Below are positions 31,916-39,597 of a stretch of 64,000 nt of DNA, piece after piece. The DNA is taken from assembly GCA_934402395.1 (NCBI GenBank), contig CAKRTQ010000001.1, positions 62,001 through 126,000 of the forward strand, given 5' to 3'. Origin of the DNA: an uncultured Eubacteriales bacterium (GTDB taxonomy: Bacteria > Bacillota > Clostridia > Oscillospirales > CAG-272). Position 1 is the first letter of the stretch, and each line of letters opens with the position of its first letter. The notes under the pieces were generated by a model. The model did no database searches. It had not been told where the DNA came from and worked only from the letters and a program-made list of their open reading frames with translations. The translations under genes were made by a program, and so were the position numbers.

Positions 31916-32479
31916 TTAACAGTTCCTTGCCGCTCCCGTCTTTTTTGCATCCGATGTTTTCGCCAGCCATTTTTCATACAGCGTGTGCATTCCGGCTTTC
32001 CAGCAAAGCAGCATTCCGGCTACGGCTCCCACCGCTGCCTGAAGGATCTGATACGGCAGCTTGAGCACCGCATATTCCGGCGTGCTGTAAATGAACGCCC
32101 TGCCGAGCGAATATCCCACGACCATAATTACGGCACCGACCGTCACACCGATACCCGAAGAGAGCACCGGGTGCTTTTTCATTATCCGATGTGAAAACAC
32201 CGATATGACGACCGCCTGCAAGCCGTGCGTGACCAGAGATACAAACATCGGTGCCGGATAAAAAAGCAGATCGCCCAGAAATGCGCCGACTCCCCCCACC
32301 ATAAATGCCGCCGGCGGGTCCAGAAGGATCGCCGCAGTGCATATCACAACGTCATTCAGATAAAGATGTCCTCCGGGCACCGGGACGCCGAAAGAGCTCA
32401 TAATAACATTGAGCGCAGTAAACATTGCCGTGGTGCAAAGCCAAAGCGTTGTTCTTTCCATGCTGATTTTATTCTTCAT
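31916..32479 (-). CDS. ECF transporter substrate-binding (S) component
   Basis: 187-residue integral membrane protein with about six hydrophobic segments. The family pattern is visible: a first helix TAMFTALNVIMSSFGVPVPGGHLYLNDVVICTAAILLDPPAAFMVGGVGAFLGDLL, with the Ala/Gly-rich helix used to dock on EcfT. S components bind one vitamin and use shared EcfA/A'/T modules encoded elsewhere. It is divergent from a MocR-type (PLP-binding) regulator, which suggests vitamin B6 as substrate, as in the PdxU/PdxU2 families; this is inference. GGAGG precedes the ATG. It is single-gene with its own terminator. Confidence 0.85.
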   Translation of the reverse strand: MKNKISMERTTLWLCTTAMFTALNVIMSSFGVPVPGGHLYLNDVVICTAAILLDPPAAFMVGGVGAFLGDLLFYPAPMFVSLVTHGLQAVVISVFSHRIMKKHPVLSSGIGVTVGAVIMVVGYSLGRAFIYSTPEYAVLKLPYQILQAAVGAVAGMLLCWKAGMHTLYEKWLAKTSDAKKTGAARNC

Positions 32480-32494
32480 TTTTTCATTTCCTCC

Positions 32495-32523
32495 TTGTCA
32501 ATTCCGATAAAATAGTATATAAT
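32495..32523 (+). promoter_or_regulatory. Promoter of the MocR-like regulator
   Basis: TTGTCA (32495-32500), 17-bp spacer, TATAAT (32518-32523). Confidence 0.8.
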
Positions 32524-32552
32524 ATTTTCTGGTGATATTAAATAGCCAGAAA
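32514..32552 (-). promoter_or_regulatory. Overlapping divergent promoter and inverted repeat for the ECF S component
   Basis: On the minus strand TTTAAT (complement of 32537-32542), 17-bp spacer, TATACT (complement of 32514-32519). The dyad TTTCTGG-N13-CCAGAAA (32526-32532 and 32546-32552) straddles this -35 and could hold a regulator controlling both genes. Confidence 0.6.
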
Positions 32553-32573
32553 CGGAGAAAATAATATATCCAG

Positions 32574-33674
32574 ATGAAGCACACGATCGACCCCGAAGAC
32601 CGTCCGGTATATCTTCAGATATACCGTATGCTGCGCGATGACATCATAGGCGGCGTATACCCGTACGGCGGCAGACTGCCGTCAAAAAGGCTGCTTGCCG
32701 ATGAGACCGGCGTCAGCACACTGACCATCGAACACGCATACACGCTTTTGTGCGATGAGGGCTATGCTGAATCGCGCGAGCGCAGCGGTTTTTTTGTTAT
32801 ATTCCGAAAAAACGACGGATTCGCCCTTCCCGCCCCGGAGTGCAAGGCAAAAACGCCTGTCAGCCCGCACGCGCCCGTTGCGGAATATCCGGCATTTTCG
32901 GTCGCGATACTCAGCCGTACCATGCGCCGCGTGCTCACGGAGCAGCGCGACCTGCTGCTTGAGCTCTCGCCCGGTCAGGGCAGAGCCGAGCTGCGCGATG
33001 CAATACGGAATTATCTCGCCCGAAACAGAGGTATCAGCGTAGACGCCGGGCAGATAGTGATCGGCTCCGGCGCCGAATATCTTTACGGACTGATAATCGA
33101 TCTTTTCGGCAGAGACAAGATCTATGCGATAGAATCGCCGTCGTATGAAAAAATAGAACAGATATACCGTTCAAAAGGCGTTGCCTGCGAGCTTTTACCC
33201 CTCTCCGCCGACGGTATAGACAGCGATGCACTTGCCGCATCGCATTCGGACATTCTGCACACGACACCGTACCGGAGCTTTCCGAGCGGAGTGACCGCAT
33301 CGGCATCCAAGCGGCATGAATACATCCGTTGGGCAGACCGCGGGGACCGTTTTATTCTCGAATCCGACTACGGCTCGGAATTTTCGGTGGCATCGCAGCC
33401 GCTCGAAACGCTGTTTGCGCTTTCCCGCCGTGACAACGTGATATATCTCAACACATTTTCAAAAACCATTTCCCCGTCGATGCGTGTCGGATACATGGTC
33501 CTGCCGCGCCGGCTTGCCGGTCTGTTCCGCCGGAAGCTCGGGTTTTATTCCTGCACCGTTCCTACATTTGAACAACTCGTCATTGCCGAGCTTATCGGAA
33601 GCGGAGATTTTGAACGTCATATAAACCGTGTACGCCGCAGTAAAAGACGCGAGCTTGCGGCTGCCAAAGAATAA
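32574..33674 (+). CDS. MocR-family regulator (GntR-type HTH plus aminotransferase domain), shortened
   Basis: 366-residue regulator. A winged helix of the GntR type (about 9-75, VYLQIYRMLRDDIIGGVYPYGGRLPSKRLLADETGVS) is fused to a fold type I aminotransferase domain. The aminotransferase domain keeps GQGRAELRDAIRNYL near 140, HTTPYRSFPSG near 224 and the PLP lysine in NTFSKTISPSMRVGYM (Lys near 298). MocR proteins are usually about 460-500 residues; this one stops right after HINRVRRSKRREL, so the C-terminal small domain of roughly 90 residues is missing and a terminator follows at once. It probably senses PLP and controls the divergent ECF gene. The SD (CGGAG) is about 15 nt from the ATG, so the start is slightly uncertain. 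Confidence 0.82.
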   Translation: MKHTIDPEDRPVYLQIYRMLRDDIIGGVYPYGGRLPSKRLLADETGVSTLTIEHAYTLLCDEGYAESRERSGFFVIFRKNDGFALPAPECKAKTPVSPHAPVAEYPAFSVAILSRTMRRVLTEQRDLLLELSPGQGRAELRDAIRNYLARNRGISVDAGQIVIGSGAEYLYGLIIDLFGRDKIYAIESPSYEKIEQIYRSKGVACELLPLSADGIDSDALAASHSDILHTTPYRSFPSGVTASASKRHEYIRWADRGDRFILESDYGSEFSVASQPLETLFALSRRDNVIYLNTFSKTISPSMRVGYMVLPRRLAGLFRRKLGFYSCTVPTFEQLVIAELIGSGDFERHINRVRRSKRRELAAAKE

Positions 33675-33677
33675 CAA

Positions 33678-33720
33678 AAGACCGGTGCCGCCGCGCTAAA
33701 AGCGCGGCGGCACCGGTCTT
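33678..33720. terminator. Bidirectional terminator between the MocR gene and ispH/rpsA
   Basis: Perfect 20-bp stem, arms 33678-33697 and 33701-33720, loop AAA. It begins 4 nt after the MocR stop codon. Confidence 0.9.
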
Positions 33721-33743
33721 GGTTGAATATCCGATCATTCAGC

Positions 33744-35816
33744 TTATTCGGCGTCGGCTGGAGCTTCCTCGGAGCCTTCTTCCGCATTCTCGGCTTCCTC
33801 TTCAAGGACTGCACGGATGGAAAGACTTACTCTCTGCTGCTCATCGTCGATCTTGATGATCTTGACGCGGACGGTCTGACCGACCTCAAGCACATCGGCG
33901 GGGTTGGCAACGCGCTCCAGAGCGATCTGGGAGACGTGAATAAGACCGTCAATGTCGTCGGTGATGCGTGCAAACGCACCGTAGGACATGATGCTGGAGA
34001 TAGTGACATCCAGCTCATCGCCAAGCTTGTAAAGCGAGTTGAATACACGCCACGGATGAGTCTCCTCGGTCTTGTAACCAAGGGATATCTGCTTCTTCTC
34101 GGGGTTGTAGGACTTTACGAATACGTCCAGCTCATCGCCGAGCTTCAGGATGTCCGCAGGCTTATGTATGGGCTTCCAGGACAGATCCTTCTTGTGGAGC
34201 ATACCGTCAACACCGCCGAGATCCACAAACACACCGTAATCGGTCATGCCGCGGACTACGCCGTGATAGTGCTTGCCGACCTCGATCTCGGACCAGAACT
34301 TGTCCTCGATGGCACGGCGCTCTTCCTTTACGGCAGCGCGGATGGAGCCAATGACAGTCTTGCCCTGCGGCTTGACCTCAATGACTTTGAATTTTACCTT
34401 CTTACCCACGAGCTGAGTAAGATCGGCATCCTTGGGAAGTGCGGTCTGAGATGCGGGAATGAAAACGCGCGCTCCCATAACGGATGCGACCACGCCGCCC
34501 TTTACCGCCTCGGTAACTGTGGCTTCGAGAGTTTCGTTGTTCTCTTTTGCCTCGGCAATCTTGTGCCAGTTCTTGTCAAGATCAGCGCGCTTTTTGGACA
34601 GCATAGCACAGCCGTCCACATCGCTTACGCGGATGACGAACGCATCTATGGTGTCGCCGACCTTGTACAGCTCTCTCAGCTTTACAGAAGCATCGTCTGT
34701 AGTCTGATCGGCGGTCAGTATACCGGTGACTTTGGCGCCGAGATCAAGCTTCATTTCCTGATCGCTGATGGCGATAACTGTACCGGTAACGGTGTCTCCT
34801 GTATTTAAAGTTTTGAACGCTGAGTTGAGCATTTCGTCAAAGTTTTCTCCTTCGATTTCAACCTTGTCGATCTTGGTTTCGCTCATTGTTTTGAATACCT
34901 CCTCTATTATGTCATCGGGCGTTGATGCACCCGCGACAATTCCCACTTTAAGGTGGGCGTTCGGAATTATCCCGTCAAGCTCTTCGGCATTTGCGATCCG
35001 CACCGTGTCTTTGCAGACAGAGCGCGAGACCGCCGCAAGTTTGGATGTATTTGAACTGTCTTGTCCGCCGATAACTATCATAAGGTCGCACATCCTACCG
35101 AGTTTTTCCGCCTCAAGCTGCCGGACTTCCGTAACATTACATATTGTATCAAAAATTATCGCGTTTGTACATAGCCTTTCGATAATTTTCAAACTTTTTT
35201 TCCACTCTGCTGTGTTTTGAGTGGTCTGAGCTACCACGATTTGTGCACATTTTACACTTTTGTCCATCTTTTCATTTTCAAGAGCTGTCAAAAGCTCGTC
35301 GGACGTGGCATATGCGTTTTTTCTGCCGTTGAAATAGCTCATTATTCCCCGGACCTCGGGGTGATCGGCAGAGCCGATAAGAATAAAGCTGTTCCCGCCG
35401 CCCGAGTTTTCCTCCGCTATACGGTGGATCTTCTTCACATACGGGCATGTGCAGTCGATATAGTGAAAATGCGGGTATTTTTTTGCGGCATCAGCCAACG
35501 CCGCCTCGGTCTCGCGCGTAACTCCGTGGGCACGTATGAACACATATGTGTCACCGCTTCCCGTCTCGCTTTTCGCAGCAACGCGCGGGATATCGCTCTC
35601 GGATATCACTCCCACGCCAGCATCGGAAAGGCGCGAAATGTAGCTGTCGTTATGTATCAGCTTGCCGAGCGTAAGAAGCCTGTCCCCGGTTTTTTCCGCC
35701 CTTACGGCAGCCTCAACACGCTCTGTGGCGCGGCGTACGCCGAAGCAGAAGCCCGCACTTCCGGCAACGCGGACAGCCCCGCCTTCCGGAAAGACTTTTT
35801 CGTATTTGTATTTCAT
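33744..35816 (-). CDS. ispH-rpsA: IspH / ribosomal protein S1 fusion protein
   Basis: 690-residue fusion. Residues about 14-325 are 4-hydroxy-3-methylbut-2-enyl diphosphate reductase, the last step of the MEP isoprenoid pathway. Its three iron-sulfur cysteines lie in AGFCFGVRR, DCTCPYVKK and DTICNVTE, with RAHGVTRE and GSADHPEVRG also present. Residues about 343-670 hold four S1 RNA-binding repeats (GDTVTGTV, NETLEATV, GKHYHGVVRGMTDYGVFVDLGG, GDELDVTISSIMSYGAFARI), then an acidic tail. The fusion is known in Clostridia. Its ATG overlaps the plsC stop as ATGA, in the order cmk-plsC-ispH/rpsA common in these bacteria. Confidence 0.95.
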   Translation of the reverse strand: MKYKYEKVFPEGGAVRVAGSAGFCFGVRRATERVEAAVRAEKTGDRLLTLGKLIHNDSYISRLSDAGVGVISESDIPRVAAKSETGSGDTYVFIRAHGVTRETEAALADAAKKYPHFHYIDCTCPYVKKIHRIAEENSGGGNSFILIGSADHPEVRGIMSYFNGRKNAYATSDELLTALENEKMDKSVKCAQIVVAQTTQNTAEWKKSLKIIERLCTNAIIFDTICNVTEVRQLEAEKLGRMCDLMIVIGGQDSSNTSKLAAVSRSVCKDTVRIANAEELDGIIPNAHLKVGIVAGASTPDDIIEEVFKTMSETKIDKVEIEGENFDEMLNSAFKTLNTGDTVTGTVIAISDQEMKLDLGAKVTGILTADQTTDDASVKLRELYKVGDTIDAFVIRVSDVDGCAMLSKKRADLDKNWHKIAEAKENNETLEATVTEAVKGGVVASVMGARVFIPASQTALPKDADLTQLVGKKVKFKVIEVKPQGKTVIGSIRAAVKEERRAIEDKFWSEIEVGKHYHGVVRGMTDYGVFVDLGGVDGMLHKKDLSWKPIHKPADILKLGDELDVFVKSYNPEKKQISLGYKTEETHPWRVFNSLYKLGDELDVTISSIMSYGAFARITDDIDGLIHVSQIALERVANPADVLEVGQTVRVKIIKIDDEQQRVSLSIRAVLEEEAENAEEGSEEAPADAE

Positions 35817-36445
35817 TCAGCTCTCTTTTTCCCGCTCTCGCCAAGCTCGCAGATGCGTGAAAAAATGTATTTGGATATATATGCGGCGTCATTTGCGTGT
35901 TCTCCGCCGCCGGTGTATTCATCGTAAGGTATCGGCTTGCCGATGATGACTCTCACCGGTCGCCCGAATCCCATTTTGTTCCCTCTCACTCTGAGGTAAA
36001 CGGGAAGCACCTGTACCTTTGCATGAGAGCAGATAAAACCTACGCCGCTCCGCACAGGCGTCGTTGCCGGATCCACGCCGGGGCGGCGCGTCCCCTGCGG
36101 GAACATTCCGACCGAGCAGCCGTTCTCAAGCATATGAACGGTCTTGAGCACAACTCCCGCATCCGCGCCGGATCGGTCTACCGGATACGCGCCGAGCGCC
36201 CTGATACACGGAGCAAGCACGGGAACTCCGAACAGCTCCTTTTTTGCCATATAGCGCGGCTGCTGGCGGCGCGTGGCTGCGCATATGATTATGGGGTCGA
36301 TCGCCGACAGGTGATTGGCGCATACTATATACGGTCCTTCCGGCACGCGTGGCTCGTTTTTGCGTCCCTTCGTAAATACAAGAAATATCACACGCGCGAG
36401 CCATGCAAAGAGAAAATGCGCAACAGCATAAAATCTGCTTTTCAT
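35813..36445 (-). CDS. plsC: 1-acyl-sn-glycerol-3-phosphate acyltransferase
   Basis: 210-residue membrane-associated acyltransferase that makes phosphatidic acid from lysophosphatidic acid. An N-terminal hydrophobic segment (about 5-22) precedes motif I NHLSAIDP near 47-54. The second motif is FPQGTRRPG near 115-123, with Gln where FPEGTRS is usual, a notable change in a glycerol-phosphate binding motif. The gene overlaps both neighbours by four bases (ATGA), so cmk, plsC and ispH/rpsA are translationally coupled. Substrate chain preference cannot be inferred. Confidence 0.88.
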   Translation of the reverse strand: MKSRFYAVAHFLFAWLARVIFLVFTKGRKNEPRVPEGPYIVCANHLSAIDPIIICAATRRQQPRYMAKKELFGVPVLAPCIRALGAYPVDRSGADAGVVLKTVHMLENGCSVGMFPQGTRRPGVDPATTPVRSGVGFICSHAKVQVLPVYLRVRGNKMGFGRPVRVIIGKPIPYDEYTGGGEHANDAAYISKYIFSRICELGESGKKRAE

Positions 36446-37143
36446 TTTGCCGGCTCCTCCCCGTCGGTTGCCGCAGGAATAAGTCCGCGCTCGCGGATAA
36501 TGCGCATGGCGGCATCAACACTCATTTCCGGCGTAAATCCGGAATTGTCAAGCAGCACAGCGTCCGGCGCAGCACATAGCGGCGCAACATCACGCTCGCT
36601 GTCGCGGCGGTCACGTTCCTTTATATCGGCAAGCACAGTCTCAAAATCAACTTCGATACCGCGCGCTTCAAGCTCGCGGCGGCGTCTTTCGGCGCGTTCC
36701 TCGGGCGACGCCACAAGAAAGAACTTGATATCGGCATCGGGCATTATTACGGTCCCGATATCTCTGCCGTCCATAACGACGCTTTCGCGCCTTGCGATCT
36801 CCCGCTGTGTCTCAAGCAGGAACGCGCGGACCTCGGGTATAGCCGAGACCGCCGAGGCGTAATCGGATATCTCATGACGGCGTATCGCATCTCCGAGAGA
36901 TCTGCCGTCAAGATACATCATCTGCGTACCGTCCCGAAAGACCGCCTCTACCCTGATACCGTCAAGCATCCTGACCACAGCTTCTCTGTCGTGCGGCGAG
37001 ATACCGCGCTCGAACGCGGCATAACCGACGGTACGGTAGAAAGCACCCGTGTCAAGATAATTGATCCCGAGTTTTTCGGCAAGTCCCTTTGCAAGCGAGC
37101 TTTTGCCCGCTCCGCTCGGTCCGTCTATCGCAATACGCATCAT
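36442..37143 (-). CDS. cmk: Cytidylate kinase
   Basis: 233-residue cytoplasmic kinase phosphorylating CMP and dCMP. P-loop IDGPSGAGKSSLAKGLAEKLG at about 5-25, LDTGAFYRTVGYAAF near 30-44, MDGRDIGTVIMPDADIKFFLVASPEERAERR near 123-153 and RDRRDSERDVAPL near 180. The length is normal. The first gene of an operon with plsC and ispH/rpsA; AAAGGAG is about 11 nt before the ATG. A hairpin CGCTCAAA/TTTGAGCG (37162-37185) lies in its leader. Confidence 0.93.
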   Translation of the reverse strand: MMRIAIDGPSGAGKSSLAKGLAEKLGINYLDTGAFYRTVGYAAFERGISPHDREAVVRMLDGIRVEAVFRDGTQMMYLDGRSLGDAIRRHEISDYASAVSAIPEVRAFLLETQREIARRESVVMDGRDIGTVIMPDADIKFFLVASPEERAERRRRELEARGIEVDFETVLADIKERDRRDSERDVAPLCAAPDAVLLDNSGFTPEMSVDAAMRIIRERGLIPAATDGEEPAK

Positions 37144-37282
37144 TATATAAGACTCCTTTTCCGCTCAAAAATCACACTTTGAGCGTCTTGTTTACATTTT
37201 GTTTGCATTTAATGTCCGCCGGCGGCGCACATTCAGCCAGTCGCAAACCATTGCATACATTAAAATACATTTATGTTTGCAA

Positions 37283-38596
37283 TCATTCAGGATTATTATT
37301 CCCCGCTTTTGCCGCTCCGATACCCGCCGCCCTTCCGGTCGACCAGGCGATCTGAAGATTATACCCGCCGGTATATCCGTCAACATCAATGATCTCGCCG
37401 GCAAAGAACAGCCCCGGCACAAGCTTTGACTCCATGGTGTGCGGGTCTATCTCCTTTGTTGCGATGCCTCCCGCCGTCACGACCGCTTCTTCTATCGGAC
37501 GCAGCCCGGACAGAGGTATGCGCATCCCCTTCATATGTGCAAGAATCAACGCGCGGTCGGCGCGTGTGAGGGAATTGACCTTTTTGTCCGGCTCAATACC
37601 GGCGAGCCCGACAAACGGCGCAATGAGCTTTTGCGGCAAAAGCCCGCTTAGGGCGTTTATAAGGTCGCGGTTGCGATATTTTTCAAAATCGGAAACTATG
37701 CGCCGATCAAGCGTTTTTTCGTCAAGAGCCGGTTTGAGGTCTATGACAGCCTCGTATGGCAGCTCCCCCGCGCGGCGCATTGCCGCAGATGCCGAAAGCG
37801 CCAGCGGTCCCGACAGCCCGAAATGCGTAAAAAGCAACTCGCCGAGCTCAGAATATACCGGCTTCTTTTTACCTTCCTCATACACGGAAAGCGTAACGTT
37901 TTTAAGCGTAAGTCCCATAGCATCGCGGCACAGCCGATGCGCCGACTCTATCGGCACGAGCGACGGGCGCAGGCGCGTTACCGTATGCCCGAGCCCGCGT
38001 GCAAATGCATACCCGTCGCCGGTCGAACCAGTACGCGGATACGACATTCCGCCGGTAGCTATCACCACGCGGTCAAACCTGCGCGTGCCGCCGGAATATT
38101 CCACCGTAAATCCGCCGCCCGGCACGGCAGTAACGGCAGAGACTCTCGAATGTATCGTACGGCAGCCGGAAGAATCCACTTCGCGCGCAAGCGCGAACAC
38201 GATGTCCCCTGCCCTGTCGGACATCGGAAAGACCCGCCTGCCGCGTTCCACCTTGAGCGGAACGCCGAGCGACTCAAAAAATTCCATGACCGCTTGCGGC
38301 GGGAACGCCGCAAACGATGCAAACATGAAACGCGGATTGCCGGGAAGGTTTTCAAGAAACTCCTCGCGCGTGCAGTCGTTGGTGACATTGCACCTGCCCT
38401 TGCCCGTTATACCGAGCTTGCGCCCGCGTTTTTCCTCGCGTTCAAAAAGAGTGACCGCCGCACCGAGCCTTGCGGCTGTGGCGGCAGTCATCATACCGGC
38501 GGCGCCGCCGCCGATAACAGCAATACTGAGAGAAGGTTTCGCCGCGCCTTTACCGTGCTCTTCAGCTCTGGGTCTTGTCGTATACATCATACTCAT
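37283..38596 (-). CDS. HI0933-like (YhiN-type) flavoprotein
   Basis: About 437 residues. The N-terminal FAD dinucleotide-binding motif is IAVIGGGAAGMMTAATAARLGAAVTLFER, followed by KLGITGKGRCNVTND, the typical signature of this family. RRVFPMSDRAGDIV is in the middle, VVIATGGMSYPRTGSTGDGYAFARGLGHTV near 180, and the C-terminus has ITAGG-like VTAGGIATKEIDPHTMESKLVPGLFFAGEIIDVDGYTGGYNLQIAWSTG. The physiological reaction is not known. The start is uncertain: ATGs at 38596, 38590 and 38587 overlap the end of the RpiR gene, and none has a strong ribosome binding site. It is in an operon with that regulator. Confidence 0.88.
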   Translation of the reverse strand: MSMMYTTRPRAEEHGKGAAKPSLSIAVIGGGAAGMMTAATAARLGAAVTLFEREEKRGRKLGITGKGRCNVTNDCTREEFLENLPGNPRFMFASFAAFPPQAVMEFFESLGVPLKVERGRRVFPMSDRAGDIVFALAREVDSSGCRTIHSRVSAVTAVPGGGFTVEYSGGTRRFDRVVIATGGMSYPRTGSTGDGYAFARGLGHTVTRLRPSLVPIESAHRLCRDAMGLTLKNVTLSVYEEGKKKPVYSELGELLFTHFGLSGPLALSASAAMRRAGELPYEAVIDLKPALDEKTLDRRIVSDFEKYRNRDLINALSGLLPQKLIAPFVGLAGIEPDKKVNSLTRADRALILAHMKGMRIPLSGLRPIEEAVVTAGGIATKEIDPHTMESKLVPGLFFAGEIIDVDGYTGGYNLQIAWSTGRAAGIGAAKAGNNNPE

Positions 38597-39425
38597 CCCA
38601 GATCTGCTCAAGCTTTTCAAGGCGTTCGCGCACCTCATCGGGCTTTTTGCGCGCCACAGCCACGATTATGGCGTTGATTATCGAAAGCGGCGCAACAAGG
38701 GAATCCACAAACGACACCATGTCGCTGCGTGCGAGAAGCAGCTGGTTGGCTCCCGCGGCTATCGGCGACTGTGGACTGTCGGTTATCGAAATAACATCGG
38801 CACCCGCGCCAGACGCATACTCGACCGCATTGATTATGCGCTTGGAGTACCGCGGAAAGCTGATAGCTATCAGCACATCCTCGGGACCGATGTTCATTAT
38901 CTGCTCGAACATCTCGCTGCCGGATGTGGTCTGCACGAACTTTACGTTATCAAGGATCATTCTGAAATTGAAGTTCAGAAATCCTGCAAGCGTTGATGAT
39001 GAACGCACGCCGATTATGTATATCGAACGTGCGGATACTATTTTATCCACCGCCTCGGCGAATGATGCACGGTCTATCTCGTCAAGAGTGCGGCGTATCT
39101 TGTCCGCATCCGACCCGAGAACCTTGTCAAGCACATCATCGTCACCGATGAGACTGTTTGTAACGTCCACACGCTGAACGGCTGTAAGGCGTGTACGGAT
39201 AAGCTCCTGGAGCGCCCTCTGCATTTCGGGATAACCGTCAAAGCCCACTTCTATGGCAAAGCGGACGACCGTTGACTCGGAAACCTCAACAATGGACCCA
39301 AGCCTCGATGCAGTCATGTACGCGGCTTTGTCATAGTGGTCAAGTATATACCTGGCAATGCGCTTCTGTCCTTTTGAAAACTCGGACATCCGCTCTTCCA
39401 TAAGGACAAGCAAGTTTTTATTCAT
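38562..39425 (-). CDS. RpiR-family transcriptional regulator
   Basis: 287-residue regulator. The N-terminal HTH domain (about 1-75) has MSEFSKGQKRIARYILDHYDKAAYMTASRLGSIVEVSESTVVRFAIEVGFDGYPEMQRALQ in separated form, and the C-terminal SIS domain (about 120-265) has ARSIYIIGVRSSSTLAGFLNF and DVLIAISFPRYSKRIINAVEYASGAGADVISITDSP, a sugar-phosphate binding fold. RpiR proteins control sugar or amino-sugar catabolism in response to phosphosugars. ATG 39425 gives the usual family length; the longer frame to 39485 has no ribosome binding site. It precedes the flavoprotein gene and overlaps it. Confidence 0.9.
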   Translation of the reverse strand: MNKNLLVLMEERMSEFSKGQKRIARYILDHYDKAAYMTASRLGSIVEVSESTVVRFAIEVGFDGYPEMQRALQELIRTRLTAVQRVDVTNSLIGDDDVLDKVLGSDADKIRRTLDEIDRASFAEAVDKIVSARSIYIIGVRSSSTLAGFLNFNFRMILDNVKFVQTTSGSEMFEQIMNIGPEDVLIAISFPRYSKRIINAVEYASGAGADVISITDSPQSPIAAGANQLLLARSDMVSFVDSLVAPLSIINAIIVAVARKKPDEVRERLEKLEQIWDEYDVYDKTQS

Positions 39426-39562
39426 GCGGCAATTACACTCCCGGCAGATTGTTATTTTCTCAACAGATAAATTATATCCCCCCAAGCGTGATTTGTCAAG
39501 TCATTTTGCAACCTTTTACGGCAATTATTCATTAATGACCGTCATATACATCAAAAAGGTTC

Positions 39563-39591
39563 GGTCCCGCCGTGCCGTGCACGGCGGGACC
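39563..39591 (-). terminator. Terminator of the ABC exporter operon
   Basis: Perfect 13-bp stem, arms 39563-39575 and 39579-39591, loop CGT. On the minus strand it is followed by GAACCTTTTT. It lies 6 bp past the last exporter stop codon. Confidence 0.85.
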
Positions 39592-39597
39592 GCCGGT

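Noticed and set aside
37188..37285. Three TGTTTGCA-like repeats before cmk considered as DnaA or repressor sites
   Set aside because: The copies are short, unevenly spaced and in AT-rich DNA; they are not distinct enough to call.
37389..38996. 535-codon open frame on the plus strand
   Set aside because: It is antisense to the flavoprotein and RpiR genes; low-complexity Ser/Arg-rich composition and no start signals.
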